Shown: positions 46,273-53,351 of the stretch, piece by piece
Numbering within the stretch: position 1 is the first letter of the stretch
Layout: every line of letters begins with the position of its first letter
Notes under the pieces: generated by a model
What the model saw: only the letters and a program-made list of their open reading frames with translations
The model's database searches: none
Told to the model about the DNA's origin: nothing
Assembly: GCA_021809845.1 (NCBI GenBank)
Contig: JAJZJW010000009.1
Coordinates: forward strand, 1 to 64,000
Direction: 5' to 3'
Length of the DNA: 64,000 nt
Source of the DNA: a bacterium
GTDB taxonomy: Bacteria > SZUA-79 > Acidulodesulfobacterales > Acidulodesulfobacteraceae
Translations under genes and position numbers: made by a program

Positions 46273-47306
46273 GCTTCTTCTATTGTATTATTTATATATT
46301 TTTCGGGGCTGTCACACCTTTTTTTAATATCGCTTTCGAAAGCAAGTTTTCTGTATATTGAGTTTTTTGGAGTATCTTTGCTTAATAGATATGCTGTATA
46401 AGATAGGTCGGCAACTTCTTTATCCCCTTTCCCCTCGTTCAAAAAATCGCGCCAAGTTTTGGGTTTATTTATATTATTGTCTTCGGCTTTTTGGTTTATA
46501 CAAGAAATTTTATCGCTTTTACCAAGAACCTTATTTTTCTTATTAACAACCTCCAATCTGACATCAGTAATATAATTTGCGTCCGAAAGACCGCTGCAAA
46601 GAAAATTGGGGTTATAGGACCGAAGCTCTTCACGGGTATGATTTCCCGAAGCAATACTTATAACCGGAACGCCTGCATTTTTGGCGGTGATTATATCGTT
46701 AGGAGAATCGCCTACGAAAATAACATCCGATTTATTATAGCCTTTTTCTTCTATTATTTTATCTAACATTTGAGGGGAAGGTTTACTCGCCATTCCGTCG
46801 CCCGTTCCGTATATACAATCAAAAAATTTATCAATGCCCAAGTGTTTTAATATATCCCTTGAAATTGGGCCAGGCTTATTAGTGGCTACGTTTAAGGATT
46901 TGCCTTCATCTTTAAGATATGTAAGAAGGTCTTTTACGCCAGTAATTAACGAAGTTTTTTTGAAGCAAACTTCGTTATATTTATCTACAAATATTTCCAT
47001 TGCCGCATCTTGATTTTCTTTTCCTACTATTTTTCCGAACAGTTTCTCGATGTGAACGCTGCTTGGGGAATTTACAAGGGCATTTGGATTTTCGGGGAAT
47101 TCTTTTTTTTCCGGAAAACTTGATAAAACCGCACCTATTGCGTCTTTATAGGCTTGAAAAGAATCTACCAGAGTGCCGTCTAAATCAAAAATCACGCAGG
47201 AATAACGCTTTAAGTTATCAGTCATTTTAACGTTATTATTTGGAACTTCGCCAGGGTTGCCATTGCCATTATGACTATTTATTAATTTTTCATTTTGTAT
47301 GCTCAT
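46224..47306 (-). CDS. HAD-family phosphatase fused to the element's 77-residue C-terminal module
   Basis: 360 residues. Residues about 36-235 are a phosphoglycolate-phosphatase-like HAD domain: catalytic FDLDGTLVDS, motif II NVATNKPG, motif III lysine in SKPSPQML, and motif IV FVGDSPNDIITA. After a linker, residues 284-360 match the last 77 residues of the helicase at 49399 without a gap, about 45 identical by eye, including SKNSIYRKL-like and ESDIK. Such a tail on two unrelated proteins is typical of a targeting or secretion signal, or of an interaction tag. It lies 22 bases downstream of the relaxase-like gene and is probably co-transcribed with it. Confidence 0.8.
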   Translation of the reverse strand: MSIQNEKLINSHNGNGNPGEVPNNNVKMTDNLKRYSCVIFDLDGTLVDSFQAYKDAIGAVLSSFPEKKEFPENPNALVNSPSSVHIEKLFGKIVGKENQDAAMEIFVDKYNEVCFKKTSLITGVKDLLTYLKDEGKSLNVATNKPGPISRDILKHLGIDKFFDCIYGTGDGMASKPSPQMLDKIIEEKGYNKSDVIFVGDSPNDIITAKNAGVPVISIASGNHTREELRSYNPNFLCSGLSDANYITDVRLEVVNKKNKVLGKSDKISCINQKAEDNNINKPKTWRDFLNEGKGDKEVADLSYTAYLLSKDTPKNSIYRKLAFESDIKKRCDSPEKYINNTIEEAKKSNKTEHFKKIASL

Positions 47307-47328
47307 CTTAATATCCCTATTTTATTGT

Positions 47329-48345
47329 TTAATAAGAATCAGCGGTTAATTTTCCGATTGCTCCGCTAAGAGCATTTTTTATAATTTCATCGGTAGCTTC
47401 CTCGTACTCTTGATAATAATCCAGCGCCGTCCTTTTTAAAGCCATGTTGCCGGCTGAAAGGAGCCTGTCCCATTCTGCACCTGCTTCTCTAATCGCCGGA
47501 ACTGAATTTTCAATTAAAGAAGCGGTATCGTCCTCGCTTGGAAGTATGTATTCTTTATAAGGTCCGTTATAAAGCAGCTCTACCATCTGTTTGTCTATAC
47601 CGGGAATGCCGAATTCTTCTATTTCGGCGCGGGGATTTTCAGGGTTCGAAGTGCTTTTCGGGTTAATAGCGATATTTTCCCACAAAAACGAGTTCATTAA
47701 ATTAAACATATAATCTCTATTAAGCCTTGTGTCTTCGCCTTCTTCGAACATCTTATCCATAAATATCTTAAGGAAAACATTTTCGGCAATTTTCGGGTCG
47801 GTAAAAAAAGTTTTGTTAAATATTAAAACTTTAGAGTAAACTACCGGTTTGCCCTCTACCGCCAAAAAGTGTCCAAACGGAACGAAAATGGAGCTTTCAG
47901 TCGATTTTTTTATTATAATATCTTGCAACTTACCATCGTTAATCGGAAAAACAGGCCAAATAGAATAATCTTCCACAAGACTGAGCGTTTTTCTCACCGC
48001 CATATTCTGCGCACTGAGTATCTTATCACGAAGCTCTTGCTCCCCCAACACGGCAAGAATAGTAACGTATTTTGGCGCTATAAAAGTCATTTCTATTCCT
48101 GCTTCCTCCGCATACATCGGCGAGTCCTCAAAGAAAAGTTCCACAAGACGAGCCCAGTCCTCGCCTGTAACCTTTTCGCCTTCTATTTTTAACATTTCTG
48201 CAAGTTTTCCGCGAAAAACGGTGAAGGCTCCGTTAACATCTTCGTCATTCTTGCTGCAGTGCCGCATAAAATACCCTGAGACTTCGCTTATACCCAGCAC
48301 TTTTACGCTATAGTGGCTGTTGTAGTATAACAGATTTTTATTCAT
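47329..48345 (-). CDS. Degenerate MOBF (TrwC/TraI-type) relaxase domain protein
   Basis: 338 residues from the ATG at 48345, selected because AGGAG is 7 bases before it. Residues 20-130 match the N-terminal relaxase domain of TrwC: GYFMRH, FRGKLAEMLKIEGEKVTGEDW and AGIEMTFIAPKYVTILAVLG. The metal-binding region that should read as H...DPQLHTHVVV is here FGHFLAV..KPVVYSKVLIF (His159 kept, the other two histidines lost). Nicking activity is therefore doubtful. The helicase part, usually in the same polypeptide, is encoded by a separate gene upstream. It could be a DNA-binding accessory subunit or a regulatory relic. A 12-2-12 palindrome lies directly upstream. Confidence 0.7.
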   Translation of the reverse strand: MNKNLLYYNSHYSVKVLGISEVSGYFMRHCSKNDEDVNGAFTVFRGKLAEMLKIEGEKVTGEDWARLVELFFEDSPMYAEEAGIEMTFIAPKYVTILAVLGEQELRDKILSAQNMAVRKTLSLVEDYSIWPVFPINDGKLQDIIIKKSTESSIFVPFGHFLAVEGKPVVYSKVLIFNKTFFTDPKIAENVFLKIFMDKMFEEGEDTRLNRDYMFNLMNSFLWENIAINPKSTSNPENPRAEIEEFGIPGIDKQMVELLYNGPYKEYILPSEDDTASLIENSVPAIREAGAEWDRLLSAGNMALKRTALDYYQEYEEATDEIIKNALSGAIGKLTADSY

Positions 48346-48363
48346 AAACATTCTCCTGGTATA

Positions 48364-48389
48364 ATATTCACTGTAATTATCATGAACAT
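48364..48389. promoter_or_regulatory. 12-2-12 palindromic operator before the relaxase-like gene
   Basis: Left half ATATTCACTGTA, 2 bases, right half TATCATGAACAT. It abuts the ribosome site of the relaxase-like gene exactly as the first palindrome does at 39.03 kb; both leaders continue into the same TATACCAGGAG. The plus-strand flank (AATTTGTTATTTTGATTAAT) is shared with the 45.4-kb site. Confidence 0.72.
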
Positions 48390-48562
48390 AATTTGTTATT
48401 TTGATTAATTTTGTTAAATCTTGTAAATTTATAAAATTAAATTAAATCTAATAATCTTATCTGAATGCAAGAAAGACGGTTTATTTTTTCCTTTTAAAAA
48501 TTTAACTTTTATGGTTTTACACGTTATAATGAAAAAGCAATACGTTCTGCTTATTTGATATT

Positions 48563-48577
48563 GTGCGAATATCGCAC
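48563..48577. other. Short GC-rich hairpin
   Basis: GTGCGA and TCGCAC flank a 3-base loop, 13 bases past the stop of the helicase-fragment gene at 48590. It has no T-run, so termination is uncertain. It may mark the end of the upstream transcript before the separately controlled relaxase-like gene. Confidence 0.4.
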
Positions 48578-48589
48578 TTTCATCAGATT

Positions 48590-49363
48590 TTACTCGTTAT
48601 AATGAGGGGGCAATACTTTCTGTCCATCCTCTTCTATTTGGGCTTTTTCAAGCATTTTGCCGTAGTCCGCAGTATATATTTTTATATCGGATTCGGCTCT
48701 TTTCACATCGGTAAACTGCGTATATTTTTCATTATAATTGGTATCGCCGTTATCGTAGATAAACACTTTTTTCGACGATATTCTGAACAGATGATGTTTA
48801 AGTGTGGTTAAGGCATATGCGTAATCGATATTGCTAAGGCTATAATCTTTAGTGCTGAAAGCGATAATCCTTCCGTCTTCTATTTCTACTTCTATTATGC
48901 AATTGTCTTTTTCATCCTCATATATATCCCTAATTATGCCTGTATATCCGCTAATATCTTCTAACACGTCGTTATCTGTTAAAAAAACAATTTTATCTCT
49001 TACGCAAAAATCTTTAAATTCGTCTTTGGTCTGTATTTTACAATTCAGCGTATTATTTTCCTTAAGCTTTTCTCTGATTAACCGGTTAAATTCGTTTTTA
49101 TCGTCTTCCGTCATGGTAATAACACTCAGAGCGTTATAGTCATAGCCGTAGCTTTCGTAGCCGCCGCCGCTTATATAATCTTCTACTATTTTGGCTTTAA
49201 GCCCGTCTTTATCTTTAATATCTTTAAAAATTTTACCGGCATGAGCCAATTTTTCAAAAGCGCCGTTCACATTATTGTTTATAATGTCATCTGCAACGTC
49301 TTCCATAAGAATCCTAACTTCCCATTCGTTTTTGGCGCGTTCCACATTAAGTTTAGCATCCAT
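48590..49363 (-). CDS. Helicase paralogue lacking the ATPase core (domain 2A only)
   Basis: 257 residues. It aligns end to end with about residues 335-680 of the helicase encoded just upstream: VVGDY/IVEDY, NYNEMY/NYNEKY, and FCVNDNITFL/FCVRDKIVFL, finishing with IDYAYALTTLKHHLF, the region that should carry the last helicase motif (YAMTSRQSQ). The Walker A and B domain is absent. It is either a truncated duplicate or an accessory subunit that modulates the full helicase. It begins 35 bases after the helicase stop, so the two are likely co-transcribed. Confidence 0.7.
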   Translation of the reverse strand: MDAKLNVERAKNEWEVRILMEDVADDIINNNVNGAFEKLAHAGKIFKDIKDKDGLKAKIVEDYISGGGYESYGYDYNALSVITMTEDDKNEFNRLIREKLKENNTLNCKIQTKDEFKDFCVRDKIVFLTDNDVLEDISGYTGIIRDIYEDEKDNCIIEVEIEDGRIIAFSTKDYSLSNIDYAYALTTLKHHLFRISSKKVFIYDNGDTNYNEKYTQFTDVKRAESDIKIYTADYGKMLEKAQIEEDGQKVLPPHYNE

Positions 49364-49398
49364 TGCGTTATTATTCTCCTTATATCTTATATTATATA

Positions 49399-51723
49399 TT
49401 ATAAACTAACGCTTTTTTTATAATACTGCGCTTTCCCGCTTTTTTTAGCTTCTTCTATTACACCGGTTATATATTTATCGGGATTGCCATGCCTTTCTTT
49501 AATGTCGCTTTCGGAAACTAGCTTTCTATATATTGAGTTTTTAGAAGCATTTTTATTTAACAGATAAGATGTGTAAGCTAAATCGGCATTTGCTTTATTT
49601 CCTTCTTTGTCCATAACAAAATCCTTCCATGTCTTTAAATTAGTCTCAGGAAGATTTGCTTTATTTTCTTTTTTATCTATAACAAAATCATTCCGTGTCT
49701 TTAAATTAGCCTTAGGAGTATTTGAATGGCTTTTACTTGAAAATGCTTCCTGTACCTGTTCTTTTTTAGAGTCGTTTATCATTTTATTTTCGTCTGTAGT
49801 GTAAATTTTTAAATTCTTCTTAGCCCTTGTCATATCAACATACATTTCATTATAGTTAGTTTCGCCGCCGTTATTATAAACAAACACGTTGTCCACGGAA
49901 ATACATTGGGACTGCCTGCTTGTCATAGCATACGAATAGTCTATTGCGTTATAATTTTTTGTATGAAAATAAACAACATCTTTTTCTTTTTCGCCAATTT
50001 CAGCCTTAATAATATAACCGCCCGTTTTATCTTTAGAGATATCTTTTATAACCGCCGTTTGTCCTTCTAAAATTTTATACTCGCCTCCGTCTTTACCTTT
50101 TACGGCTTTATCATAGTCTCTTAAAAACGTAATATTATCGTTCACGCAAAAATCTTTATTCGTCTCTTTAAAAACTTCAAAATTTGCGGCGGGACTGAGC
50201 TTTTCTATTTTTTTTGTGTTAATATTTTCGGCAAAAATAAAATTGTTTTTTTCGTCAACGGCAACAACCTTGTAAGATTTTTCGCCTTTTTCGTCTATCG
50301 ATTTTATAATATCGTTCAACTCATAATTTTTTGCCCTCTTTTTATCAAAGTCGAGCAAATCCCTATTTTGCAGACAATCTACGGTGCAGGTATTTTTTTC
50401 GTTTACTTTTAGTATTTCCTCTTCTTTAAGCTTTTTTCTTACCAAATCGTTAATATTGTCTTTATCGGTATCATTAGAGACAAGAATAACGGATTTTTTT
50501 ATATTTTCACTAAAAATATCATCCCTGCTTTTCTTGCTGATATCCGTCATCTTTAAAATAGCGTCTGCTTTTATATCTTTTGCAAAACTGTCAACAATAT
50601 CCCGTTTAAGTTTATCGGCATAATCGCCTACAACGCCGGCTTTTAGCTTATCAGCGTCGCTTATCGTATAAATATTACCCTGTTTTTTTAATTTTTCGAA
50701 TGTTTCCGGTACGTTTTTATTTGCCATGCTCGTTACGGCATCCAACAAACTCTCGTTTTTTCTTTGCCTTCTTATTTCGGTTATTTCCACGGTTTTACAA
50801 CGATTTTGAAGTTCTTTAAACATTCCGCCGGCTTCGATAGACCCGTACTGTTTTACGTCTCCCGCCAGCACTATTTTGCATTCTTTTTCTTTAGCAATTT
50901 TTACTACTTCCGCAAACTTTTTAGTGGGTAATAATCCTGCCTCGTCTATGACTATTGTGTTTCCGACCAGAAGTATGCCGGGGTTACCCAAAAAGCTTTT
51001 AATGGTGTGCGATTTTATTCCGCTGTCGTTCTCTAATTCTCTGCTGGCTTTACCGGTCATAGCAAGTCCGGTAATCGGAACACCGTTTTTGTTTGCCAAT
51101 TCTTGTAAAATATCTTTAAAAGCTTTCATAACGGAAGTTTTTCCAGTACCGGCATGCCCCTGTATAATAAGATAATTATCGTCGTTATTAAGCATTGCTT
51201 CCAAAGCGCGCCTTTGTTCGCCGCTTAATTTACGGTGATGCTCTTCAGGAGAGTCTTCCCATTTTTTTATAGCCGCATTCATCTCTTTTTTACCGAACAG
51301 CGTTGGATGCGGTGTTTTGCCGTTATAATCCAATATAGTTTGTTCAAATTCGTAATACTCTCTGGAAGTTAACTTTTCGTTATTATCGCCTTTGACTATT
51401 TTGCCGTTAATTATAAATTCGTTTATTACGGATTTAATATCTTCGTTTTTGATGTCTTTCAACTTAAAAATTTTACTTAATTTTTCGTCCGAAGAAATCC
51501 GTTCCTTAAGCTGTTCTTTTGCCTCGTCAATCAGTACCGTATCGGAAAAAAAACTTTTTCGTTCGTTAAGTTTTTCCATGGCGTCTGTAATAGCTAAACC
51601 AATAGAGCGTTTAATTAGCTCCGCGTTTTCTCTGTTTTTTTCAAAAGTTTCTGGATTAAAGTCTATTAAGGCGGGTCCAAAAGCATATTGATTGCCCACA
51701 CTTTCTATTTGCAGTAAACCCAT
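49399..51723 (-). CDS. Conjugative-transfer helicase (TraI/TrwC C-terminal type, RecD-like)
   Basis: 774 residues. Superfamily 1 helicase: LSGEQRRALEAML then Walker A GHAGTGKT (189-196), Walker B VIDEAGLL, motif III LAGDVKQYG, motif IV around RRQRKN and the late motif YAMTSRQSQ/VDMTRAKKN. This is the helicase half of MOBF relaxases, but the relaxase domain is missing from its N-terminus. Residues 698-774 are the module shared with the HAD protein; before it a linker with two copies of NLKTxxDFVxDK repeats. An AAGGAG site precedes the ATG. It would unwind plasmid DNA for transfer together with a separate nickase. Confidence 0.85.
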   Translation of the reverse strand: MGLLQIESVGNQYAFGPALIDFNPETFEKNRENAELIKRSIGLAITDAMEKLNERKSFFSDTVLIDEAKEQLKERISSDEKLSKIFKLKDIKNEDIKSVINEFIINGKIVKGDNNEKLTSREYYEFEQTILDYNGKTPHPTLFGKKEMNAAIKKWEDSPEEHHRKLSGEQRRALEAMLNNDDNYLIIQGHAGTGKTSVMKAFKDILQELANKNGVPITGLAMTGKASRELENDSGIKSHTIKSFLGNPGILLVGNTIVIDEAGLLPTKKFAEVVKIAKEKECKIVLAGDVKQYGSIEAGGMFKELQNRCKTVEITEIRRQRKNESLLDAVTSMANKNVPETFEKLKKQGNIYTISDADKLKAGVVGDYADKLKRDIVDSFAKDIKADAILKMTDISKKSRDDIFSENIKKSVILVSNDTDKDNINDLVRKKLKEEEILKVNEKNTCTVDCLQNRDLLDFDKKRAKNYELNDIIKSIDEKGEKSYKVVAVDEKNNFIFAENINTKKIEKLSPAANFEVFKETNKDFCVNDNITFLRDYDKAVKGKDGGEYKILEGQTAVIKDISKDKTGGYIIKAEIGEKEKDVVYFHTKNYNAIDYSYAMTSRQSQCISVDNVFVYNNGGETNYNEMYVDMTRAKKNLKIYTTDENKMINDSKKEQVQEAFSSKSHSNTPKANLKTRNDFVIDKKENKANLPETNLKTWKDFVMDKEGNKANADLAYTSYLLNKNASKNSIYRKLVSESDIKERHGNPDKYITGVIEEAKKSGKAQYYKKSVSL

Positions 51724-51757
51724 AATCTTTATCTCCTTAATATTAAAAATATAAAAT

Positions 51758-52138
51758 TTATGCTGCTAAAGTTAAGCTTTGTTTCCGTGCCGTCTTTAAT
51801 GTTGTGAGTAAAACGTTAAAATTCAATTTTGTTTTTTCTATTATTGCGGCTTTAGAAACGCCTGTATTATGCACGACACCATAAGCATTCTCGAAAAATT
51901 TTTTTTCGTTAATATTACAGGTGTTTTTTACAACGTTTCCTGTTTTGGGATTAAACATATCGAACGAATCGAGTTTGCCGAGTAAAAATTTCCTATCGCT
52001 GTTTATGCCGGGCTTATCGTATTTATACGTAAAATGTTCCATTTTAGGCTTATTTGCGGTATTGAACTCGCCCGTGGGCTTAAATAAATTTAAAGATTTA
52101 CCGTCATTAAGAAAAACATACCAATCGTTATTTGTCAT
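51758..52138 (-). CDS. Element protein, counterpart of the C-terminal half of the 56378 protein
   Basis: 126 residues, no signal peptide or membrane segment. It matches the last 160 residues of the 373-residue protein encoded at 56378: NDWYVFLNDGK/NDEYYVFDKTDK, KLDSFDMFNPKTGNVVKNTCN/KLDMVNFQTGNVTRNYADVN and KKFFENAY/KRIFADAY. Its ATG overlaps the end of the previous gene by 11 bases in another frame, so the two are probably translationally coupled. The function is unknown; coupling and paralogy suggest one of two subunits of a single structure. Confidence 0.6.
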   Translation of the reverse strand: MTNNDWYVFLNDGKSLNLFKPTGEFNTANKPKMEHFTYKYDKPGINSDRKFLLGKLDSFDMFNPKTGNVVKNTCNINEKKFFENAYGVVHNTGVSKAAIIEKTKLNFNVLLTTLKTARKQSLTLAA

Positions 52139-52697
52139 TTTTTGTATCCTCCTTACCGTTACCGTTATTATTAAAATTTAAATTGACTTTACCGTTTATA
52201 AAATCGCTCATTAAATCATCAACCAATTTGTCGTCCAGAGCCTCCGAATCGAAACCTACACCTTTTAACATTCTTAAAAAATCGGCTTCGTCAAACTCGT
52301 ATTTGCTTCTGATATCGAATTCCTTGTCGTTGTTTTCGCCGATGCGAACGGTAAAACTGCCTTGCGCCTTATAAATACCTATGCCTTCTATCAATTGTTT
52401 ATCAAAAATATAATAATCGCCGTTATCTAAGCAGTATGTTTTGATTAAATTGTTGAGCTGCTCCAGAATGATGTGCTTACTGCCGTTTTCAAAGCGGTTA
52501 ATTTTGATGACGCTGTAATGGTCGCCTCTTTTTACGAAGAATCTTTCTCTGTCATCGAGCTTGGATAAAACCGTATTTTTGTCGTCATTAGAATTAAAAT
52601 CATAAAACATATCTAATCCGTCGTCGTTTCTGCCGAGATATAAATAAAGCCCGCCTTCCGTTAAATTACAATGAGTATCAAAAATGCATGTATTCAT
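52128..52697 (-). CDS. Element protein, counterpart of the N-terminal half of the 56378 protein
   Basis: 189 residues. It shares with residues 1-180 of the 56378 protein the blocks YLYLGRNDDGLDMF/YVYMGVDADNGADMF, LDDRERFFVKRGDHY/LDDKERAFIKDGDEY, INRFENGSKHIIL/INKFENGRHIVIG and YYIFDKQ/DYIFDKS. No known domain. A GGGGAGAATCGG ribosome site precedes the ATG. It is the first gene after a Pho-like promoter and is followed by the 51758 gene, then the helicase genes. The C-terminus is Asn-rich. Confidence 0.6.
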   Translation of the reverse strand: MNTCIFDTHCNLTEGGLYLYLGRNDDGLDMFYDFNSNDDKNTVLSKLDDRERFFVKRGDHYSVIKINRFENGSKHIILEQLNNLIKTYCLDNGDYYIFDKQLIEGIGIYKAQGSFTVRIGENNDKEFDIRSKYEFDEADFLRMLKGVGFDSEALDDKLVDDLMSDFINGKVNLNFNNNGNGKEDTKNDK

Positions 52698-52744
52698 CCG
52701 ATTCTCCCCATTCTCCCCAATTCTTTCAGTATTGTTTTATTAAG

Positions 52745-52875
52745 ATTATATTATATAAATGTTACAATTTTATGAAGCTTTTATTAAATTTTTGTTAAAT
52801 TTTAATTATATGAAGCTTTTATTAAATTTTTGTTAAATTTCAATTTTATGATGTTTATATTAAATTTGCGTTAAA
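52745..52875 (-). promoter_or_regulatory. Pho-like promoter array upstream of the element's helicase operon
   Basis: On the minus strand TTTAAC (52799), TTTAAT (52788), CTTCAT (52777) and TGTAAC (52766) stand 11 bp apart, and the last ends exactly 10 bases before TATAAT (52750-52745). The TTTAAC-TTTAAT-C(T/A)TCAT trio is repeated two more times upstream (52837 and 52875 downward), offset by 38 bp. The first gene starts 48 bases after the -10. The phasing and the distance to the -10 are identical to the ppx promoter. Confidence 0.6.
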
Positions 52876-52877
52876 TT

Positions 52878-53351
52878 TCAATTAACGGTATTTTTTTTAT
52901 TGACGGTTATTGCTATTTTATCACCCGCCTTAATGCCGTAGCGGCTTATAATCCCGCTGTTTACCTCAAGTATCCGGTTAAAAGACTTATCTGCAAAATA
53001 AATTTTACAGACTTTGGTTCTGCAAGGCGGAATATTTTTATACAACTGAACTACTTTATCGCCGTTTATAAAAATTGCGTCCAAAGATATAAACATATTT
53101 TTCATCCAGATAGCAGGCATGGTGGAGGTAAAATGAAAAATCATCAGCAGTCCTTTATTTAAACTAAGCCGCTTTACGAACATAAGACCTAAATCCTGCT
53201 CCTTTGTGCTGTTTGCTATTAATACGCCTGCCTTATACGTCTTTTTTCCGAATATTTTTATGCTGCCGTATTCGTAGCCGTATGCCGAAACTGCGCTTAT
53301 ATAGGCGACTGTCAAAATTAAAATTGCCGCCGTTAAAATAAAAAATTTCAT
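52878..53351 (-). CDS. DUF192 exported protein
   Basis: 157 residues with a signal peptide (hydrophobic 3-20). DUF192 motifs: LANSTKEQDLGLMFVKRLSLNKGLLMIF-type region, MPAIWMKNMFISLDAIFI and GIISRYGIKAGDKI. The family is a small beta-barrel of unknown function, sometimes near transport or secretion genes. Its ATG overlaps the stop of the upstream glycosyltransferase-like gene (ATGA), so they are coupled. A GGGAG ribosome site is inside that gene. Confidence 0.85.
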   Translation of the reverse strand: MKFFILTAAILILTVAYISAVSAYGYEYGSIKIFGKKTYKAGVLIANSTKEQDLGLMFVKRLSLNKGLLMIFHFTSTMPAIWMKNMFISLDAIFINGDKVVQLYKNIPPCRTKVCKIYFADKSFNRILEVNSGIISRYGIKAGDKIAITVNKKNTVN

